Part shown: positions 26,993 through 34,352 of the stretch, piece after piece
Layout: each line of letters begins with the position of its first letter
Position numbering within the stretch: the stretch's first letter is position 1
The notes under the pieces: model-generated
Told to the model about the DNA's origin: nothing
Databases searched by the model: none
Seen by the model: only the letters and a program-made list of their open reading frames with translations
Assembly: GCA_001683985.1 (NCBI GenBank)
Contig: MAEO01000121.1
Location: 1-43,125, forward strand
Origin: Smithella sp. M82
GTDB taxonomy: Bacteria; Desulfobacterota; Syntrophia; Syntrophales; Smithellaceae
DNA length: 43,125 nucleotides
Direction: 5' to 3'
Translations under genes and position numbers: made by a program

Positions 26993-27967
26993 ATGAAGAA
27001 AAACTCTATTAAATCCGGCGACAAATTTAATCCTTCATTCTTTCTCAAAAATCCTCATCTACAATCCATCATGGCCAGTTCTAAACTGCGCGTACCTCTA
27101 GAAAACCATATGAAAAAAAAATCCCGTGAAGTAATAATCAGCGCTTCTGCAGGTTCCAGATTATTATCATTTCTTTCTCCTCATCCCGCATCCAAAGGAT
27201 TGATTATTCTTTTACACGGTTGGGAAGGTTCTTCTTCTTCGGCTTACATACTTTCATCCGGAGCATTTTTTTACAATCGGGGATTTTCCATTTGCCGGCT
27301 GAATTTGCGTGACCACGGAGATTCACATCATTTAAATGAGGGTCTTTTTCATGGCGCTTTGTTGCAGGAAACGTTTGATGCAGTCAATTATATATCCCAA
27401 AAACAAGACAAAATTCCCGTATATCTGATAGGTTTTTCTTTAGGGGGGAATTTTGCTTTGCGCATAGCCATGAAACACCGTCTCACACCGATTGTAAATC
27501 TAAAACATGTCTTTGCCATCAGTCCGCCGCTTGACCCTTATAAGTCTTCTTTGGCAATTGATCGGTATTTTTTTTATCGTAAATATTTCCTAAAAAAATG
27601 GAAGCAGTCTCTGATTAAAAAACAGCGGCTCTTTCCTGCAAAATATGATTTTAAAAAAATGTTAAAAGCCAAAACATGTATGGAATTGACTGAGGACATT
27701 ATGCCTTATTTCCCCGGTATGACTTCCTGCCGTGACTACTTTAATTTATATACATTGAAAAACGATTCTTTCCAAAATTTGAATATTCCCGTTAAAATAT
27801 TTATTGCAAAAGATGACCCGGTAATTCCATATGAAGACTACAGCAATTTGAAAGAAAATGAATTTTTTCAGATATCAAGACAAAAATTCGGCGGTCACTG
27901 CGGTTTTATCGACTTATTTCCTTCAAGATGCTGGTATAATCAAAAAATCGCAGAAATTATAAATTAA
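26993..27967 (+). CDS. YheT/EMB8-like alpha/beta hydrolase
   Basis: 324 aa. 'NPSFFLKNPHLQSIMAS' near the N-terminus is the YheT family hallmark (xxNPHLQT). The oxyanion region is 'LLHGWEGSSSSAY', the nucleophile elbow is 'GFSLGGNFALR', the Asp is in 'AKDDPVIP', and the His is in 'FGGHCGFID'. The full Ser-Asp-His triad is therefore present. Substrate is unknown; relatives are carboxylesterases of lipid-like substrates. Its stop codon is 15 bases before the Nudix start. The Shine-Dalgarno is weak. Confidence 0.85.
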   Translation: MKKNSIKSGDKFNPSFFLKNPHLQSIMASSKLRVPLENHMKKKSREVIISASAGSRLLSFLSPHPASKGLIILLHGWEGSSSSAYILSSGAFFYNRGFSICRLNLRDHGDSHHLNEGLFHGALLQETFDAVNYISQKQDKIPVYLIGFSLGGNFALRIAMKHRLTPIVNLKHVFAISPPLDPYKSSLAIDRYFFYRKYFLKKWKQSLIKKQRLFPAKYDFKKMLKAKTCMELTEDIMPYFPGMTSCRDYFNLYTLKNDSFQNLNIPVKIFIAKDDPVIPYEDYSNLKENEFFQISRQKFGGHCGFIDLFPSRCWYNQKIAEIIN

Positions 27968-27982
27968 TTGTTTAGGACATTT

Positions 27983-28819
27983 ATGGATTTATCTCTCTTT
28001 CATCAAAAAGACATCTTTCCACGTTTCGTCACTGATAAATTAGCTTCGGTTGCGGTTGATTATAAAGAAAAATACAATTCCAATAGAAAATCTAATCAAA
28101 CCGGCTCATTTTATCTTCAGGCCGGAGTAGTTTTGCTGCTCAATTATAAATCAGATATGGATAAGCCCCAATACGTTTTTCAACTGATAAAACGTTCGGA
28201 TAAGGTTTCCCAGGCCGGCGATATCGGCTGCCCGGGGGGAATGCTGCATCCGCGTTTGGATAACATTTTAAGCCGTTTTTTAAAATTAGGAAGAATTTCT
28301 TCCATGCAGGGTAAAAATTCCGTCAGCGCCCAAGGCAAAGACAAGGAAACAAGCTTTCTAATTCGTCTTTTTCTGACAACCGCCTTGAGAGAAGCGTGGG
28401 AAGAAGTAGGTTTAAATCCTTTTAACGTCATATTTCTTGGGGCCCTGCCCTCTCACTCCCTGACTTTATTTGCCAGAACTATTTTCCCTTTTGCTTGTGT
28501 CACGCCTAAACATTTTACATACAAACTAAACCCCGAAGTAGAAAAGGTTTTAGAAATTCCGCTGAGTTTTTTCTTCGATAGCGCCAATTACGCTACATTA
28601 AACATTAAGACATCTCAGAAAAATGATTCAGAATCTATGGAATATAAATGTATTGTTATTCCTGATGGCCGGGGAGGTGAAGATATTCTTTGGGGCGCTA
28701 CATTCAAGATAATTGATAATTTTCTGAGTATAATTTCCGATGGCAGTTTACCTGCCTTTGCCCCTTCCCGAAGAATTAATAGAGTTTTATCTACAAACTA
28801 CATGTCACGAAAAACTTGA
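27983..28819 (+). CDS. Nudix hydrolase with a long insertion in the Nudix box (NudL-like)
   Basis: 278 aa. The NudL/CoA-pyrophosphatase flank 'FQLIKRSDKVSQAGDIGCPGG' (PGG ends near residue 86) and the catalytic helix 'ALREAWEEVGL' (~134-144) are unmistakable. Between them, however, are about 47 residues instead of the usual ~16, so a ~30-residue Ser/Lys-rich insert interrupts the Nudix loop. The REAWEE metal ligands are intact. A plausible ATG at 27983 has AGGA upstream; a TTG at 27968 abuts the preceding stop. Likely cleaves a nucleoside diphosphate-X substrate, with CoA-type pyrophosphates the best guess. Confidence 0.75.
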   Translation: MDLSLFHQKDIFPRFVTDKLASVAVDYKEKYNSNRKSNQTGSFYLQAGVVLLLNYKSDMDKPQYVFQLIKRSDKVSQAGDIGCPGGMLHPRLDNILSRFLKLGRISSMQGKNSVSAQGKDKETSFLIRLFLTTALREAWEEVGLNPFNVIFLGALPSHSLTLFARTIFPFACVTPKHFTYKLNPEVEKVLEIPLSFFFDSANYATLNIKTSQKNDSESMEYKCIVIPDGRGGEDILWGATFKIIDNFLSIISDGSLPAFAPSRRINRVLSTNYMSRKT

Positions 28820-28863
28820 TTTTATATCTATCTCACGATTACGTGTAAGACAGCCTTATAAAG

Positions 28864-29361
28864 TTAAGATTCTTTCTCATCTTTCTGATTTTTCCTTGTC
28901 GGTATAGCAAACAAATCAAAAAGTGATTTAAATGTTGAAAGACCGGCTAAAGTCTTCGGAAAGTCTCCCGACTTCGCAGGATTCATTTTTGAGTAACTCT
29001 CGCCGTATTCAAGCCATTTTTTAAATTGCTCGTCAGCCATATTTCTGAACAAAAGATAAGTTTTGATTGTTTGTTCCATGTACTTCCCAAAGAAATCTGT
29101 CAGTACATTTTCACCGTACTGAATAATCAAGTGTAATAGAGGCGCTGGAAGCAGATATTTCTTCTTTCGCGCTTCTTCAAAAACAATTTGTGTTAGTATC
29201 GCTGAAGTGACATCTTCACCTGTTTTGGCATCCGTAACTTTAATTTGCCGTCCTTTTTTGATAACATCGGTTACATAATCAAGCGTTACATAGATACTTT
29301 TCTCCGTTTCATAAAGCCGGCGATTAGTGTATTTTTTTAGCAGAAGAACATTATCATTCAT
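28864..29361 (-). CDS. phaR: Polyhydroxyalkanoate synthesis repressor PhaR
   Basis: 165 aa. The N-terminal ~60 residues 'LLLKKYTNRRLYETEKSIYVTLD...VIKKGRQIKVTDAKTGEDVT' form the PHA accumulation-regulator DNA-binding domain, and the following 'ILTQIVFEE' block is the PHB-granule-sensing region. Known PhaR proteins bind phasin promoters and are titrated off DNA by nascent granules. It is divergent from two phasin genes, with palindromes in the shared 240-base gap (see 29518-29528), which supports direct control. Confidence 0.92.
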   Translation of the reverse strand: MNDNVLLLKKYTNRRLYETEKSIYVTLDYVTDVIKKGRQIKVTDAKTGEDVTSAILTQIVFEEARKKKYLLPAPLLHLIIQYGENVLTDFFGKYMEQTIKTYLLFRNMADEQFKKWLEYGESYSKMNPAKSGDFPKTLAGLSTFKSLFDLFAIPTRKNQKDEKES

Positions 29362-29403
29362 ACTTGCACCTCTTGTCTCTTTCTTACAATATTACTATAA
29401 TTC

Positions 29404-29412
29404 TTGCAACAT
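29404..29412. promoter_or_regulatory. Candidate PhaR half-site near phaR
   Basis: TTGCAACAT occurs here, 43 bases upstream of the phaR start, and again at 29523-29531 overlapping the palindrome before the phasin promoter. Two identical 9-mers in one short divergent region suggest a shared regulator, and autoregulation of phaR would fit the family. Confidence 0.45.
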
Positions 29413-29517
29413 AAAATATTCATTATTATGAAAATATAACCGCCTCGTAACTGCAATTATTTGTATTCATTGCATTATTACGTATTTCGCTGTCATAAAT
29501 CGGCTCCACAAAAAATA

Positions 29518-29528
29518 TTGCATTGCAA
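29518..29528. promoter_or_regulatory. Candidate PhaR operator upstream of phasin genes
   Basis: TTGCATTGCAA is a perfect palindrome around its central base. It lies 10 bases upstream of the -35 box of the phasin promoter, and its right half is shared with TTGCAACAT. Known PhaR sites in other bacteria are TGC-rich palindromes (from memory), so the match in style and place is good but unproven. Confidence 0.55.
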
Positions 29529-29538
29529 CATTTTTCTA

Positions 29539-29566
29539 TTGACAAACAAAAAATGCTGTTTATAAT
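29539..29566 (+). promoter_or_regulatory. Strong sigma-70 promoter of the phasin genes
   Basis: Perfect TTGACA (29539-29544) and perfect TATAAT (29561-29566) with a 16-base spacer. A GAGGAGGG ribosome site and the ATG at 29602 follow. A consensus promoter of this strength fits an abundant granule-coat protein held under repression. Confidence 0.85.
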
Positions 29567-29601
29567 ACAGATACAGAACAAAATACGAGAGGAGGGTATT
29601 T

Positions 29602-29922
29602 ATGGAAAACAAGAAAATTGCCAAGCAAATGGTAGATTTTAATAAGGCGGCATTCGAATCAGGTTATAACACCATATTTATGTTGCAGGAGCAATCAGCG
29701 AAAGCTCTTGATAACATGCTCCAACAAAACCCATGGCTTCCGGCGCAAACCAAGTCATTTATGAATGAATGGATGAACATTTATAAAAAAGTCATCAACA
29801 ATTTCAAAGAAGCTGTCGACCAGAATTATTCCAGGATGGAAGAATACATACAGAATTATTCCAGGATGGAAGAATACATAGCGTCAGAGGGTGAAACACC
29901 CAAAACAAAGACCAAAAAATAA
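29602..29922 (+). CDS. phaP: Phasin family protein (first of pair)
   Basis: 106 aa, largely amphipathic helix ('KIAKQMVDFNKAAFESGYNTIFML', 'FMNEWMNIYKKVINNFKEAVDQNYSRMEEYI'). It is a paralogue of the next gene across its whole length. Phasins coat PHA granules and control their size. The C-terminal region contains an exact duplication of the ten residues QNYSRMEEYI encoded by a perfect 30-base tandem repeat, then 'ASEGETPKTKTKK', a basic tail. Very strong promoter and ribosome site. Confidence 0.85.
   Translation: MENKKIAKQMVDFNKAAFESGYNTIFMLQEQSAKALDNMLQQNPWLPAQTKSFMNEWMNIYKKVINNFKEAVDQNYSRMEEYIQNYSRMEEYIASEGETPKTKTKK
29821..29880 (+). repeat. Perfect 30-base tandem duplication inside phaP
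   Basis: Positions 29821-29850 and 29851-29880 are identical base for base, in frame, each encoding QNYSRMEEYI. Complete identity, including third positions, points to a very recent or frequently renewed duplication. Confidence 0.97.
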
Positions 29923-29988
29923 ATAAATAAATAAAAAGCAGGGCATCATTAAGACAAACAATAAATAAAAAATAAAATGGAGGTAACT

Positions 29989-30249
29989 ATGGACCCTAAA
30001 CAAATTGCTAAACAAATGTTAGATTTTAACAAAGCAGCTTTTGATAATTCATTTGAGGCAATGTCCGTTATTCAGGATCAGGCCGAAAAAATGATTAACA
30101 CTATAATGGAACAGACAGCTTTTTTACCGGAGGAAGGCAAGAAAGCCGTTAACGACTGGATCAAAGCATGCAAAAAAGGCCGCGAGGACTTCAAGGCCGC
30201 AACCGATGAAAATTTCAAAAAAGTAGAAACCTTCTTCGCATCCAAGTAG
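29989..30249 (+). CDS. phaP: Phasin family protein (second of pair)
   Basis: 86 aa. 'PKQIAKQMLDFNKAAFDNSFEAM' aligns directly with the upstream phasin, and the C-terminal 'DFKAATDENFKKVETFFASK' aligns with the segment that is duplicated there. GGAGGT four bases before the ATG at 29989 decides the start over an in-frame ATG at 29977 that overlaps the ribosome site. It shares the promoter at 29539 and ends at a strong terminator. The 66-base gap between the two phasins is A-rich with no promoter. Confidence 0.85.
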   Translation: MDPKQIAKQMLDFNKAAFDNSFEAMSVIQDQAEKMINTIMEQTAFLPEEGKKAVNDWIKACKKGREDFKAATDENFKKVETFFASK

Positions 30250-30266
30250 AAAAATTTATTTCTTTT

Positions 30267-30302
30267 AAAAAAGCCGATGTTTTCAATCGCGTCGGCTTTT
30301 TT
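30267..30302. terminator. Bidirectional terminator between phasins and phaJ
   Basis: AAAAAAGCCGA pairs with TCGGCTTTTTT around a 14-base loop; both strands end in T-runs. It serves the plus-strand phasins and probably the minus-strand pha operon. Confidence 0.88.
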
Positions 30303-30357
30303 GTTAAGCTTAGTTTTTAAAATCGCATGAGTGCATGTCTCTGGCATGTCTTGATTT

Positions 30358-30423
30358 ATACCATTTCAATTTTAATCGGAAGCTGCACACATCCAACAGG
30401 ATAATTTATAATCGAATTGGTAT
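30358..30423. repeat. Second ATACCAWTTC inverted-repeat element
   Basis: ATACCATTTC (30358-30367) and GAATTGGTAT (30414-30423) are inverted with one mismatch, and the similarity continues several AT-rich bases inward. The right end abuts and overlaps the phaJ stop codon. The termini match those of the element at 88-223, though the interior differs and is shorter. It may be a shortened or decayed copy of the same family. Confidence 0.5.
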
Positions 30424-30854
30424 CATGCACCGGAGGTTTTCGGCGGACTGACAATTCCTTCCCCGGAAATTACCATGACACCATCCTGATTACTGCAGGT
30501 TGTTTTTAGCCGGACACGGTTTTTCTCTGCATTAATTTCGATAACTTCGACCCGACCGGTAATGGTGTCGCCCATATGCACCGGAGCAAGAAAATTCAAT
30601 TCCTGTTTTAAATAGATAGTTCCCGGACCGGGTAACTGATTGGCAATAACAGCTGAAATCAATCCTGCAGCAAGCATTCCGTGCGCGATGCGGGTTTTAA
30701 AAAAAGTGTTTTTCGCATATGCCTCATTAACGTGAGCCGGATTGAAATCACCGGTAATACCGGCATATAGATATATATCCGTCTCCGATATTGTTTTAGC
30801 AAATTCCGCCACGTCCCCTACCTGAAGTTTATCAATACTTTTTCCCGTAATCAC
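30423..30854 (-). CDS. phaJ: (R)-specific enoyl-CoA hydratase (MaoC-like, PhaJ)
   Basis: 143 aa hot-dog-fold hydratase. The hydratase-2 motif 'YAGITGDFNPAHVNEAYA' has the catalytic Asp36 and His41, at the same spacing as in characterised PhaJ proteins. It would convert trans-2-enoyl-CoA from beta-oxidation to (R)-3-hydroxyacyl-CoA, the monomer for PHA synthase. GTG start preceded by AGGAGGTGGGG. Last gene of the phaE-phaC-GAF-phaJ operon, 31 bases after the GAF gene. A generic MaoC role is possible, but the neighbours favour PhaJ. Confidence 0.88.
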   Translation of the reverse strand: MITGKSIDKLQVGDVAEFAKTISETDIYLYAGITGDFNPAHVNEAYAKNTFFKTRIAHGMLAAGLISAVIANQLPGPGTIYLKQELNFLAPVHMGDTITGRVEVIEINAEKNRVRLKTTCSNQDGVMVISGEGIVSPPKTSGA

Positions 30855-30885
30855 AAAAACCCCACCTCCTTATATCTTTCTGGTC

Positions 30886-31935
30886 TTAGAACCAACACTT
30901 GTATATATTATCTTTCAAATCCTTTATATCGTCCTGCATGGCCATATACAAACAGGCATTATTAATAGCCAACCCTCCCTGATAAGCTAAAACGGTCACC
31001 AGTAAAACTTCATCTTCAGTAAATTCTTTCTGCCTGCTGCTGTATATATTTAAAACCCCGATGACATTGTCCTTTGACCTAATGGGAACGTAAAGCATAG
31101 AAACAATGCCCTCTTCTTTTTTTTCCTTTTTGTACTGAATTCCATCATCTTCAAACACATTTTTAATATTTATCGTTTGCCCTTTTAAAGCTCTCCCAAT
31201 GTTTTTATCAGCCATAATCGGCCCTTTGTTGAGGTATTTATCGCTCAAACCGAAACTTGCAACCAGCTTTAGAGTGCGAGTCTTATCATCCAGCAATCTC
31301 ACTGAAGCGGCTTTAATACGCAAATCTTTTACAAGGTCTTCGGTCATCGCCTGCAAAATATTTTTGACATCAAGGCTTGCTGAGATGCTTGTGGCCAGTT
31401 TCAGGAATATTTTTGATTGATTGCGAAGCTGACGAATAAGGTTGGCAGTTTCAATCGCGGCGCCTCCCTGCTCGGCCAGAATAGACAAAAAATCAATTTC
31501 GTCTTTGGTAAATGTTCGTATATTTTTTGTATAGAGACTCAATATGCCCAGCATTTGTCCCTTAACAATCACCGGCACCGACAAAATCGATCCGATGCCT
31601 TCCTCTTTTTTCGCTTTATGATTCATCAAACGTTTGTCCGTTGTTGCATCACGAAAATACATATAGCCGTCTTTAAGCAATTGCGGACTGATTTTTACGG
31701 CATGAGCCGTTCCCGCATGGATATATTTTTCAGAGAGTCCAACCTGAACAACAGCAACATTGCGAATAAACTCCTGCGAGTCTTCTTCATTGAGAAAAAT
31801 GACAGCGGCCTTGGCTTTGAGAGTCTCTGCCGCCATAGTCACAATTAACTGAAGCATCTTATCCTGATCGTCCGTTTTGCCGAGCTCTCTGCTCAATCTT
31901 GTCAAACTTTTAAAATACTCTTTTTGAAATGACAT
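30886..31935 (-). CDS. Tandem GAF-domain protein within the pha operon
   Basis: 349 aa with two GAF domains, about residues 25-165 and 185-330 (each ends in the pattern 'SILSVPVIVKGQMLGILSLYT...FTKDEIDFLSILAEQGGAAI' / 'SMLYVPIRSKDNVIGVLNIYS...FTEDEVLLVTVLAYQGGLAI'). There is no kinase, HTH, GGDEF or phosphatase domain, so it would be a stand-alone sensor or adaptor binding a small ligand. Lying between phaC and phaJ with gaps of 53 and 31 bases, it is almost surely co-expressed with PHA synthesis. Ligand unknown. Confidence 0.85.
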   Translation of the reverse strand: MSFQKEYFKSLTRLSRELGKTDDQDKMLQLIVTMAAETLKAKAAVIFLNEEDSQEFIRNVAVVQVGLSEKYIHAGTAHAVKISPQLLKDGYMYFRDATTDKRLMNHKAKKEEGIGSILSVPVIVKGQMLGILSLYTKNIRTFTKDEIDFLSILAEQGGAAIETANLIRQLRNQSKIFLKLATSISASLDVKNILQAMTEDLVKDLRIKAASVRLLDDKTRTLKLVASFGLSDKYLNKGPIMADKNIGRALKGQTINIKNVFEDDGIQYKKEKKEEGIVSMLYVPIRSKDNVIGVLNIYSSRQKEFTEDEVLLVTVLAYQGGLAINNACLYMAMQDDIKDLKDNIYKCWF

Positions 31936-31988
31936 TTACTTTTCTACCTTTCTTGTCTGACTGGAGTAATTTCTTTACAAGCAATAGT

Positions 31989-33215
31989 TTATCTTTCCCG
32001 TAAAGCGCTTGAATTTAATGTAGAGCCGGCCCGGGAATCATCGGCATGACGGACACGTTTTACTTTTGACACACCGTTTTTAGCGGATTTTTTTCTGACA
32101 TCCGCTAATCTATTTTGCATAACAACATCCTCTTTATCGCGTTCTTTCAGCCACTGAACGATCTTCGGAGCAAATAATTTCTGAAACTTGGAACTCACGT
32201 AAATGCCGATATGACCGGTTTCCAGACAAACATCTTCCACATCCCTGCTGCCTATGGCTTTAGACAGCTGATTGCAGGCCTCAGGCGGAACCAGATGGTC
32301 GTATTTACCGAAAAAATTCAAAAGCGGCATGGTCAGCTTTTTCAGATCGACTCGACGGCCGCCAAGAAACATCTTGCTTTGAATAAGCAAATTCTTTTTA
32401 TAGCAATCTTCGATAAACTGGCGGAAAGTTTCTCCGGGAACATCAGGACTGTCGAAAATCCAACGCTCCATGCGGACAAAATTTTCCACAAAATCCTTGT
32501 TATCCATATTATTCATAAAACTTACATATTTATCGATCATCAGACGCGCCGGATTAAGCAATAAAAATCCCAGATTCATCAAATCTCCGGGAATATTGCC
32601 GAAAGTTTTAATCATTCGATCCACGTCGACGTCCTTCATCCAGACATGCAAAAGTCCTCTATCCGTGTCGAAACTTGACGGCGTAACTGTAGTAATCAGG
32701 TTCTTTATTTTATCCGGATGAAGTGCGGAGTACATGATGCTGAAAGTTCCACCCATACATATGCCCATAAGGTTAATCTTCGGAACATGATGTTTTTCAC
32801 GGATGAAATCGACAATATTATTCATATAACCATTGACATGATCGTCAATCGTAAGGAAGTGATCCTTACGTGTGGGATAGCCCCAGTCTATCATGTAAAG
32901 ATCAATGCCTCCCTCCAGAAACGTTTTGACAACGCTTCGGTCAGGCTGCAAATCCAGCATGGTTTCGCGGTTGATCAGCGCGTAAACCACCAGCAGTGGA
33001 ACCTTCAACTTATTTTCCGCGTTCTCGTTACGAAAATAATGTTTAACTTTGACACGGTCCTCCTCATACACTATCTCATAAGGAGTCGAGGCGATTTCAT
33101 AGTTGAGTTGTCCCTGTAAAATTTCGGATGCCTTGGTTACCCGCTTTTGCGCCTTTTCGGCGTCTTCGGCTATTTTTTCCAGAATCAGATCTAAAGGAAT
33201 TTTTGTCGAATCCAT
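31989..33215 (-). CDS. phaC: Class III polyhydroxyalkanoate synthase subunit PhaC
   Basis: 408 aa. Polymerises (R)-3-hydroxyacyl-CoA with PhaE on the granule surface. Lipase-like box 'GICMGG' with nucleophile C153, Asp306 in 'KYDHLVPPE' and His335 in 'TGHIG'. These positions are within a few residues of the characterised class III triad. Length exceeds the usual ~355-365 because of a basic C-terminal tail of ~45 residues ('RKKSAKNGVSKVKRVRH...'), which might bind DNA, granule or PhaE (inference). It follows phaE by 56 bases. Confidence 0.93.
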   Translation of the reverse strand: MDSTKIPLDLILEKIAEDAEKAQKRVTKASEILQGQLNYEIASTPYEIVYEEDRVKVKHYFRNENAENKLKVPLLVVYALINRETMLDLQPDRSVVKTFLEGGIDLYMIDWGYPTRKDHFLTIDDHVNGYMNNIVDFIREKHHVPKINLMGICMGGTFSIMYSALHPDKIKNLITTVTPSSFDTDRGLLHVWMKDVDVDRMIKTFGNIPGDLMNLGFLLLNPARLMIDKYVSFMNNMDNKDFVENFVRMERWIFDSPDVPGETFRQFIEDCYKKNLLIQSKMFLGGRRVDLKKLTMPLLNFFGKYDHLVPPEACNQLSKAIGSRDVEDVCLETGHIGIYVSSKFQKLFAPKIVQWLKERDKEDVVMQNRLADVRKKSAKNGVSKVKRVRHADDSRAGSTLNSSALRER

Positions 33216-33271
33216 AAGAAAATCTTCACCCCCAAAAAATCAAATTGTTCCCTTTAAAAATCAAGAATGTT

Positions 33272-34183
33272 TTACTTTATGACAGTCAGTGTGTTCGGCG
33301 AAATGTTGAACTGTTTTTCCAGTTCTTTCACCCTCTTCTTCAGGATATGGAATTCCTTGTATAGCTCTTCCATCTCCTTTTGCGTTACAACAGGCAACAT
33401 TTGCAGAAAATCTTCCAACATCCTGTTTCGGACAATGATAAAATCCTCCAGCGTATTGAGCGTCTGATGCAAAGTGTCGGTATATTCTTTGGACCTGAAT
33501 AGACTGATATAGTGGCCTTCCAGTATCTTTATCCATATCGCATAAAAATCTTTTGTCTCTTGGGGAAGATTCCCTTCTTCCGCCATTTGTTTTAGTCTTT
33601 CCTGAAAAACATTAAACGACTTTTCCAGCGGCAAATATAAAACAGAAAGAAATTCAGCCAGCATTGTTTCAAATATATTGTACTTATCCAGCATTTCGTT
33701 GAACCGTTCCTGATAAAAACGGGTCAGTCCCAGGGAAGGAATTTTAAAGTATGGTCTAAACTCTTTTTCATAAATATCGCTGAATGCTTTAAATATTTCC
33801 TGATCCGGATTCTCAAAATTATACGCTTCCGTGCATTTGCCGATCTTGCCTGCTTTTTCCACCAAATGATTTTGTATTTGCATGGCAGCTTCGAACCCGG
33901 ATTTCGCCATTTTCATAAGAATTTCCGGCATGGCAGCTAAAGAATTAGCCGCCGCCGATGCCGATTCCGGCTCACTCATCATCCGGGAGAAGGACTTAAG
34001 AAGGTTCAAATTTGTATCCAACTGCCGGGTGAAACGGCTTTGTCCCGCTGTTTGCGTCATTATGGACGTATCAGGGTTGGAAGGCAGCGCTTTAATCAGA
34101 TTTAACCACATATCCGCCGCTACCGTAAGCCACGGGAAAAAAGGGACTTCTTTTAACGGAAATTGTTTGTCTTCGTCAGCCAT
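33272..34183 (-). CDS. phaE: Class III PHA synthase subunit PhaE
   Basis: 303 aa, helical and non-catalytic, required for activity of class III PhaC. The N-terminal 'PFFPWLTVAADMWLNL', the central 'FSDIYEKEFRPYFKIPSLGLTRFYQERFNEMLDKYN' region (33-residue block), and the C-terminal coiled coil 'QKEMEELYKEFHILKKRVKELEKQ' are typical of PhaE. GAGGTGG upstream of the ATG at 34183 makes that start better than the ATG at 34195. First gene of the operon, divergent from the second synthase-like gene. Confidence 0.88.
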   Translation of the reverse strand: MADEDKQFPLKEVPFFPWLTVAADMWLNLIKALPSNPDTSIMTQTAGQSRFTRQLDTNLNLLKSFSRMMSEPESASAAANSLAAMPEILMKMAKSGFEAAMQIQNHLVEKAGKIGKCTEAYNFENPDQEIFKAFSDIYEKEFRPYFKIPSLGLTRFYQERFNEMLDKYNIFETMLAEFLSVLYLPLEKSFNVFQERLKQMAEEGNLPQETKDFYAIWIKILEGHYISLFRSKEYTDTLHQTLNTLEDFIIVRNRMLEDFLQMLPVVTQKEMEELYKEFHILKKRVKELEKQFNISPNTLTVIK

Positions 34184-34282
34184 TTTCCACCTCATGCTGA
34201 AAAAAAACTATTGAAGAAATTGTTGATTGAATGTTAAAATGTTAAAAAGAACCGTATTTATTTTTAATATAGATGTGCTTAT

Positions 34283-34316
34283 TTGTCAACGTATTTCAAT
34301 GCATATTAGTTGACAA
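34283..34316. promoter_or_regulatory. Inverted TTGTCAAC...GTTGACAA in the divergent phaE/synthase-2 gap
   Basis: TTGTCAAC (34283-34290) and GTTGACAA (34309-34316) are perfect inverted copies with an 18-base spacer. Each contains a TTGACA reading outward, as expected for back-to-back -35 boxes or an operator serving both genes. On the minus strand an AT-rich TAAAAA lies 17 bases downstream; a matching -10 on the plus strand is poor. Confidence 0.55.
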
Positions 34317-34352
34317 TTATTATGTTACGAAATCCAGGCAGGAGGTGAAAAA

